The notes beneath the pieces were generated by a model, which ran no database searches, was not told where the DNA came from, and worked only from the letters and a program-made list of their open reading frames with translations. A stretch of 48,681 bases of DNA from Oligoflexia bacterium (GTDB taxonomy: Bacteria > Bdellovibrionota > UBA1018): positions 1 through 48,681 of the forward strand of contig JARLHE010000030.1 of the NCBI GenBank assembly GCA_031292385.1, written 5' to 3'. A program made the position numbers and the translations under genes. Shown in pieces: positions 41,868 through 48,681 of the stretch (position 1 is the first letter of the stretch; each line of letters begins with the position of its first letter).

Positions 41868-44393
41868 TCAGGATCTTGGCCGCCGGATCAGCTCCACCCA
41901 CGCGGCGCTGAGAATTCCGACTCCAATACAGATTCCCAGGTCCTCCGCATGGAGCGTCGAAAACCGGAATAAATTACGAAGGGGCGGAACATAAAGGACG
42001 ATCGCGAGCAATACGACCGCGGCCGCGATGATCGTGAGCGTCACTTGATTCAGCGCGACCGGACGTTTTTGCTCGCCCGTTTCCTTTTGGATCATCACGA
42101 TCAAAGTCAGATTCGAAATGATGAGAGTCGTGAACGTGAGGGCGCGGGCATCGAGCTCGCCTTGTCCTCGATAGAGCGAGATCACGTAAATCAGCAGAAG
42201 CGCCGCCAATACGCTTCCTCCTCTGGCCAGGCTGGGAAGGAACATCTTTCGATTGTAGAGGGATTCCTCTTTACCGCGCGGAGGTACTCTCATTGTCGCG
42301 GGTCGCGCGGGCTCCGCTTCGTAGGCGATGGAGCAGGCGGGCTCGATAATGAGGTGCAAAAAAGCGATATGAACGGGAAGAAGAACGAGCGGGAGCTTCA
42401 AAAGAACCGGCAGCACGGATATGCCGGCAATGGGCACGTGAGCGGACAGAAGATAGATGAACGCGCTTTGAAGGTTCGCGTAAACCCGCCGGCCCATTCG
42501 GATCGCCTCGACGATGGAGCTGAAATCATCGTCTAAAAGCACGATCGCAGCGGCCTCTCGCGCGACGTCGGTTCCTCTCCCTCCCATCGCGATCCCGATG
42601 TCGGCGGTTTTGAGGGCGGGAGCGTCGTTCACTCCGTCGCCGGTCATCGCGACGATTTCCCCGTCGTTCTTCAGGGCGGTGACCAGCCGAAGCTTCAGAT
42701 CCGGGGTCATTCGGGAGAAAATGCTGACATTGCGCGCGACCTCTTGCAATTCAGGGTCGGAGATCCGAGCGAGCTCGGAGCCCGTGAGCACGTTTTCGGC
42801 ATGCGCAAGGCCGATTTGCCGGCCGATGCTTCGCGCGGTATTGGGATGGTCGCCGGTGATCATGACCACGCGAATGCCGGCGGACCGGCACTCGGCGATG
42901 GCTTGCGGAACCCCGGGACGGATTGGGTCGGCGAGGCCCACTAGGCCGACGAATTCGAAATCGAAGTCATGCTGCTTTTCGGGGAGCGCCGCCGATTTCA
43001 ATTTCGCTTTGGCGACCCCAATGACCCGAAAACCCTTTTCCGCCATTTCGGTGACTTTTTTCGCGATCCTCTCCGTTGCGGCCGGATTCAGGTGACAGAG
43101 ATCGATAATCGCTTCCGGCGCTCCTTTCGCGCCGACCACGTGGCCTTCGTATTTTGCCGATTTCCAGGCGTGCGAAATCGAAAGCAGCTCCGACGAAAGA
43201 GGATATTCGCGTTTCAGCGACCAGTCCGGATGAAGGTGTTCGGTCCCGCCTAAAAAGAGCTTGCCGGCCTCCAAGAACGCCTTTTCCATCGGATCGAACG
43301 GGTCCTGGCGGCTTGCGAGAATGCCGAACTCCAGGACTTCGTGAAACTCTTCCGGAATCGGGCCGTGACCGAGGCTCGAAAGTGAAAAGAAAGAATCGCT
43401 GGCATAGAGCTCTTGGACCGACATTTTGTTCAAGGTGAGCGTCCCCGTCTTGTCCACGCAGAGAACGGTGGCGGCTCCCAGGTTTTCCATCGCGGGCATT
43501 TTTCGCGTCAGGACCCGCCGCTGCGACATTCTCCATGCGCCCAGCGCCAGAAATATCGTCAGGACCGCGGGAAGCTCGTTGGGGAGAATCGCCATCGCCA
43601 GGCTCAGCCCGGCGAGAAATCCGGCCAGCCAATCGTGGCGAGTGAATCCATAGACGATGACAACCAGGACGCAAAGGAACGCCGCCACCCAGCTCAAGCG
43701 CCAAACCAAGGCGCGAGTCTGGCTTTCCAGCCGGGTGGGTTCTTTCGCCGCGACTTGGATCGATTTCCCGATCTTTCCCAGCTCCGTACGTGGCCCGATG
43801 GCGGTGACCCGGATCACTCCCTGTCCGCGCACGACTGTTGTTCCGGCATAAAGCGAATCGTCGGCGTTCTTGTCGACCGGAACGGACTCGCCCGATAGCA
43901 GAGACTCGTCCGTGGAAACAAAGGACCCGGAAAGAAGTTTTCCGTCTGCGGGGACCCGATCTCCCTCGTTGACGAACGCGATATCGCCGCGAACCACTTC
44001 TCGGCCGGGGATCCTCCTTCGTTCGCCGTTCCGCAGCACCAGGGCTCGCGGGCTCGAAAGATTGCGAAGAGCATCGAGGGCATGCTCGGCTTTTCTCTCC
44101 TGGTAAATCGTGATTCCGACGATGATGAACAGGAATCCCAGGAGCATGATCGCTTCCTGCCGATCACCCAGGACCAGGTAGATCAATCCGCAGCCGATGA
44201 GGAGAAAAACCATCGGTTCGCGCAGCACTTCCGCCGCGAAGTGGATCAGTCGTCGCGGACGGGAAATAGGAAGTTCATTGAAGCCTTCCTCCTCTTGACG
44301 GCGCAGGACCAGGGCTCCGGATAATCCTTCGCTGAGCAGCGCGCGATCAGCCGATCCCCAAGCGGAAAAGTTTGAATCCGTTGCGCCGCTCAT
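41868..44393 (-). CDS. P-type cation-transporting ATPase
   Basis: An 841-aa P-type ATPase with all key motifs: LLSGES in the actuator domain, DKTGTLTLNKMS for the phosphorylated Asp, KGAPEAI, MITGDHPNTA and GDGVNDAPAL. The TM4 ion motif is ILPNELPAV instead of the PEGLP of SERCA-type pumps, keeping one acidic residue. Ca2+, Mn2+ or Mg2+ transport is possible; no heavy-metal Cys motif or N-terminal metal domain is seen, so Cu/Zn export is unlikely. No partner genes adjoin it. Confidence 0.93.
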   Translation of the reverse strand: MSGATDSNFSAWGSADRALLSEGLSGALVLRRQEEEGFNELPISRPRRLIHFAAEVLREPMVFLLIGCGLIYLVLGDRQEAIMLLGFLFIIVGITIYQERKAEHALDALRNLSSPRALVLRNGERRRIPGREVVRGDIAFVNEGDRVPADGKLLSGSFVSTDESLLSGESVPVDKNADDSLYAGTTVVRGQGVIRVTAIGPRTELGKIGKSIQVAAKEPTRLESQTRALVWRLSWVAAFLCVLVVIVYGFTRHDWLAGFLAGLSLAMAILPNELPAVLTIFLALGAWRMSQRRVLTRKMPAMENLGAATVLCVDKTGTLTLNKMSVQELYASDSFFSLSSLGHGPIPEEFHEVLEFGILASRQDPFDPMEKAFLEAGKLFLGGTEHLHPDWSLKREYPLSSELLSISHAWKSAKYEGHVVGAKGAPEAIIDLCHLNPAATERIAKKVTEMAEKGFRVIGVAKAKLKSAALPEKQHDFDFEFVGLVGLADPIRPGVPQAIAECRSAGIRVVMITGDHPNTARSIGRQIGLAHAENVLTGSELARISDPELQEVARNVSIFSRMTPDLKLRLVTALKNDGEIVAMTGDGVNDAPALKTADIGIAMGGRGTDVAREAAAIVLLDDDFSSIVEAIRMGRRVYANLQSAFIYLLSAHVPIAGISVLPVLLKLPLVLLPVHIAFLHLIIEPACSIAYEAEPARPATMRVPPRGKEESLYNRKMFLPSLARGGSVLAALLLIYVISLYRGQGELDARALTFTTLIISNLTLIVMIQKETGEQKRPVALNQVTLTIIAAAVVLLAIVLYVPPLRNLFRFSTLHAEDLGICIGVGILSAAWVELIRRPRS

Positions 44394-44585
44394 TCAGGTT
44401 GGTGTGCGGCCAGAGGAGAGGCGTTGCTTTCGATTGTTTTTCCACATAGCGATCACGATACGCGCAGCCGTAAGAAACACCCCAAAAATAGGTACATAAA
44501 GTAACATGAGGTGCCAATGGGCCGAGTCCATGCGTGGCTGTAACGCAATGAGCGTACCAATTCAGGGAGATGGGAGAACTTAAGA
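44394..44585. other. Intergenic region upstream of P-type ATPase
   Basis: These 192 nt lie between the ATPase start and the repeat after tRNA-Lys. They should carry the ATPase promoter on the minus strand; TTGGCA followed 17 nt later by TACCTA is the best candidate but weak. A frame at 44347-44601 is open but unlike any family and is rejected. Nothing else is seen. Confidence 0.4.
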
Positions 44586-44626
44586 ATGACGCGCATCTCA
44601 ACCAAAAGGTACGGCCTACCTTTTTT
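44586..44626 (+). repeat. 41-bp terminator-like repeat, copy 2
   Basis: The same sequence as 12169-12209 except for 3 nt at 44594-44596, including the hairpin AAAAGGTA-CGGCC-TACCTTTT with extra T. It begins 3 nt past the 3' end of tRNA-Lys. Here the T-run faces the plus strand, while the tRNA is transcribed from the minus strand, so any terminator effect on the tRNA must use the shorter T4 at the other end. Confidence 0.85.
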
Positions 44627-44629
44627 AAG

Positions 44630-44705
44630 TGGTGAGTCCAGATGGATTCGAACCATCGACCCTTTCATTAAAAGTGAAATGCTCTACCGACTGAGCTATG
44701 GACTC
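44630..44705 (-). tRNA. tRNA-Lys (anticodon TTT)
   Basis: A 76-nt cloverleaf on the minus strand: acceptor GAGTCCA with TGGACTC, D-arm TAGCTCAGTCGGTAGAGC, anticodon arm TTTCA-CTTTTAA-TGAAA (anticodon TTT reading Lys), T-arm with GGTTCGAATCC, discriminator A and an encoded CCA at 44630-44632. It lies 52 nt after the purA stop. A 14-nt palindrome GCCTTGTGCAAGGC sits at the purA stop. Confidence 0.95.
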
Positions 44706-44757
44706 ACACCACGATTGGGAACCCGAGGGTTACCAAAAGCTTTGGCCTTGTGCAAGG

Positions 44758-47258
<2,501 letters not shown>

Positions 47259-47259
47259 T

Positions 47260-47664
47260 TCAGTGCTTCGACTTCGCGCTGGTCTTCGCCGATTTACGTG
47301 CGAGCTTGTCGGCCATCATCGTATCGATAATGGCAAGAGCCTCATGGCGCAGATCATTTTCGTAAATGAACCGGTAGAAATTCTCCATGTCCGGATGATG
47401 GCGGAAGTTCTTGAACGACGCCGACATATCGCTGGTACCACTTGCAGCGGCGAGAGCCGCTTCATTGCTGTTGGCCCCTCCGCCGGAAGCCGCGGCATCG
47501 GCGGCCTCTTCGAGCTCTTCGGCTTCGTCGGCCGAAATCGTCGGAGCGGCTTCAGCTGGTTCCTCAGCGGCAGCGGCTTTGGCGGATTTTTTAGGCTCGG
47601 CCTTGGCGGCGGCTTTCTTGGGCGACTTTTCTTTTGAAACTTTTTCCGGGGCCTTGGGCGACAT
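47260..47664 (-). CDS. Lys/Ala-rich protein with conserved C-terminal segment
   Basis: From ATG 47664 (AGGAG 8 nt upstream) a 134-aa protein is made. The N-terminal 45 residues are histone H1-like (KKAAAKAEPKKSAKAAAAEE), then an acidic stretch with AEELEEAADAAAS, a Gly/Asn/Ala linker and a non-repetitive end FKNFRHHPDMENFYRFIYEN. The basic tail may bind nucleic acid. No family is recognised. It stands 11 nt after the sigma-54 activator and 1 nt before the aminotransferase. A GTG at 47673 is the only other start but overlaps the ribosome site. Confidence 0.65.
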   Translation of the reverse strand: MSPKAPEKVSKEKSPKKAAAKAEPKKSAKAAAAEEPAEAAPTISADEAEELEEAADAAASGGGANSNEAALAAASGTSDMSASFKNFRHHPDMENFYRFIYENDLRHEALAIIDTMMADKLARKSAKTSAKSKH

Positions 47665-47675
47665 AGTTTTCACTC

Positions 47676-48681
47676 CTAAGTCACTTCTTTCATCATTTCT
47701 TGTGCCTCGGCGTCAACTCCCGATCGAGTGGTCGTCAAGCCCGGCACCACTTCTTCGCCTTCTGGCTTGAGGATTCCGTAACGGTGAAGCTTATTGTAGA
47801 GCGTTTTGATCGTGATGCCCAAGCTTTGAGCCGTTTTCGTCTTATTCCCATGGTTATAAGCCAGCGTCTGAAGGATGTGGTTCTTTTCCACGTCATCAAG
47901 TGGCATTCCCACAGTGAAATCCGAGCCGGACTCCACCTTCATTTTGGGCATCCGGATCGAAAATGGCAGGTCGTCGAGCTTGATTTCCTGGTTTTCTGCC
48001 AAGATCTTGAGTCGTTCGATCGTGTTTTGCAGTTCTCGGATATTGCCCGGCCAGTCATAATTGGCGAGGGCTTCGTGAACTCGTGGGTCGATCCGCTTGA
48101 TTTGCTGCGCTGAGCCGCCAAAGCGCGAGTTCTTGATGAAGGAATCGACCAGAATCGGGATGTCTTCCTTGCGCTTGCGCAGCGGCGGCATGCGCAAAGT
48201 AATGGTGTTGAGGCGATAGAACAGGTCTTCGCGGAACCGTCCCGCTTTGACTTCCGCCTCAAGATCGCGGTTGGTGGCGCTGACCACGCGTGCGTTCACC
48301 TTGATCGGGCGTTTGCCGCCGATGCGGTAAAACTCGCCTTCCTGCAGGAAGCGCAAGAGCTTGGCCTGAATGCCAAGCGACATTTCCCCGATTTCGTCGA
48401 GGAAAAGCGATCCCCCGTCGGCCGTCTCGCAGAGACCCATTTTTTGGGCGACCGCGCCGGTGAAAGCGCCCTTCTCGTGGCCGAAGAGCTCGCTTTCGAG
48501 CAGCGATTCCTGAAGCGCGCCGCAATTGACGGTGACGTAGGGTTTGTTTTCGCGGTCGCTTTTGAAGTGGAGGCGGCGGGCGATCAATTCTTTCCCCGTT
48601 CCGCTTTCGCCCTGGATCAGGTCGGTGGCCATCGTGGGGGCGATTTTGTCGACCATGGACAGGATGTTGAGAACCGCCTGG
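47676..48681 (-). CDS. Sigma-54-dependent transcriptional activator, 5' end outside window
   Basis: The frame is open to the window edge, so the N-terminus (probably a receiver or sensor domain) is missing; about 334 residues are seen, beginning near [12 protein letters not shown]. Central AAA+ motifs are [21 protein letters not shown] for sigma-54 contact, FLDEIGEM and [12 protein letters not shown] Fis-type HTH closes the protein ([24 protein letters not shown]). It starts the operon that continues through the Lys/Ala-rich protein, aminotransferase and purA, or is cotranscribed with them. Confidence 0.92.
   Translation of the reverse strand, partial: QAVLNILSMVDKIAPTMATDLIQGESGTGKELIARRLHFKSDRENKPYVTVNCGALQESLLESELFGHEKGAFTGAVAQKMGLCETADGGSLFLDEIGEMSLGIQAKLLRFLQEGEFYRIGGKRPIKVNARVVSATNRDLEAEVKAGRFREDLFYRLNTITLRMPPLRKRKEDIPILVDSFIKNSRFGGSAQQIKRIDPRVHEALANYDWPGNIRELQNTIERLKILAENQEIKLDDLPFSIRMPKMKVESGSDFTVGMPLDDVEKNHILQTLAYNHGNKTKTAQSLGITIKTLYNKLHRYGILKPEGEEVVPGLTTTRSGVDAEAQEMMKEVT

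Noticed and set aside
44347..44601. 84-codon minus frame before the P-type ATPase
   Set aside because: It overlaps the start of the ATPase and the repeat, and has no recognisable features.

Overview
Taxonomy and style. This is a dense, mid-to-high-GC bacterial chromosome segment from a Gram-negative organism with an outer membrane (TolC, RND pump, lipid and O-antigen genes, barrel protein ending in Phe). The recA/pgpA neighbourhood, the RecA sequence and a TIGR04552-like gene suggest a Bdellovibrionota or Deltaproteobacteria-like lineage. That is an inference from protein style, not a computed placement. No CRISPR array, rRNA, complete insertion sequence or prophage is seen.

Layout. 1-2.8 kb (minus): edge-truncated XRE regulator, recA with a strong terminator, then pgpA and a YbgC-like thioesterase. 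2.9-7.3 kb (plus): a three-gene cluster with a RelA/SpoT-synthetase-like protein, an FAD-type oxidoreductase and a 648-aa flavo/iron-sulfur protein carrying two 4Fe-4S, one 2Fe-2S and one BFD-like cluster. 7.3-11.5 kb (minus): alpha/beta hydrolase with an XRE regulator, and greA-recG. 11.5-17.4 kb: secreted zincin-like protein, 8-Cys zinc-ribbon protein, carB, a small membrane protein and a TIGR02757/endonuclease III-like protein. 17.4-21.9 kb (plus): envelope glycan operon (O-antigen ligase/polymerase, two GT4 glycosyltransferases, UDP-xylose synthase-like enzyme). 21.9-24.6 kb (minus): PfkB kinase behind a compact Flp/TadE/TadG-like pseudopilin operon. 24.7-26.8 kb (plus): SPOR protein, stand-alone phosphomannose isomerase cupin and GDP-mannose pyrophosphorylase. 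26.9-30.3 kb: decayed DUF4143 ATPase, cNMP-domain protein with a structured leader, soluble histidine kinase. 30.3-35.6 kb: two tandem secreted GH30 glycosidases facing a minus-strand operon of a diacylglycerol-kinase-like enzyme, an unannotated 47-aa ORF and an outer-membrane barrel protein. 35.8-44.4 kb (minus): tetR-tolC-RND efflux operon, PAP2 phosphatase, P-type cation ATPase. 44.6-48.7 kb (minus): tRNA-Lys, purA, aminotransferase, Lys/Ala-rich protein and an edge-truncated sigma-54 activator.

How genes cooperate. PMI, GDP-mannose pyrophosphorylase and the UDP-xylose synthase-like enzyme would supply GDP-mannose and UDP-xylose to the glycosyltransferases and the ligase/polymerase. The secreted GH30 pair, barrel protein, lipid kinase and PAP2 phosphatase could form a lipid or sphingolipid-handling neighbourhood (speculative). 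The most novel points are the diverged alarmone-synthetase-like gene with its redox partners, the doubly ATGA-coupled 47-aa ORF, a 41-bp terminator-like repeat found at two loci 32 kb apart, an attenuator-like leader before the cNMP-domain gene, and several promoters placed so that their mRNAs would be nearly leaderless.
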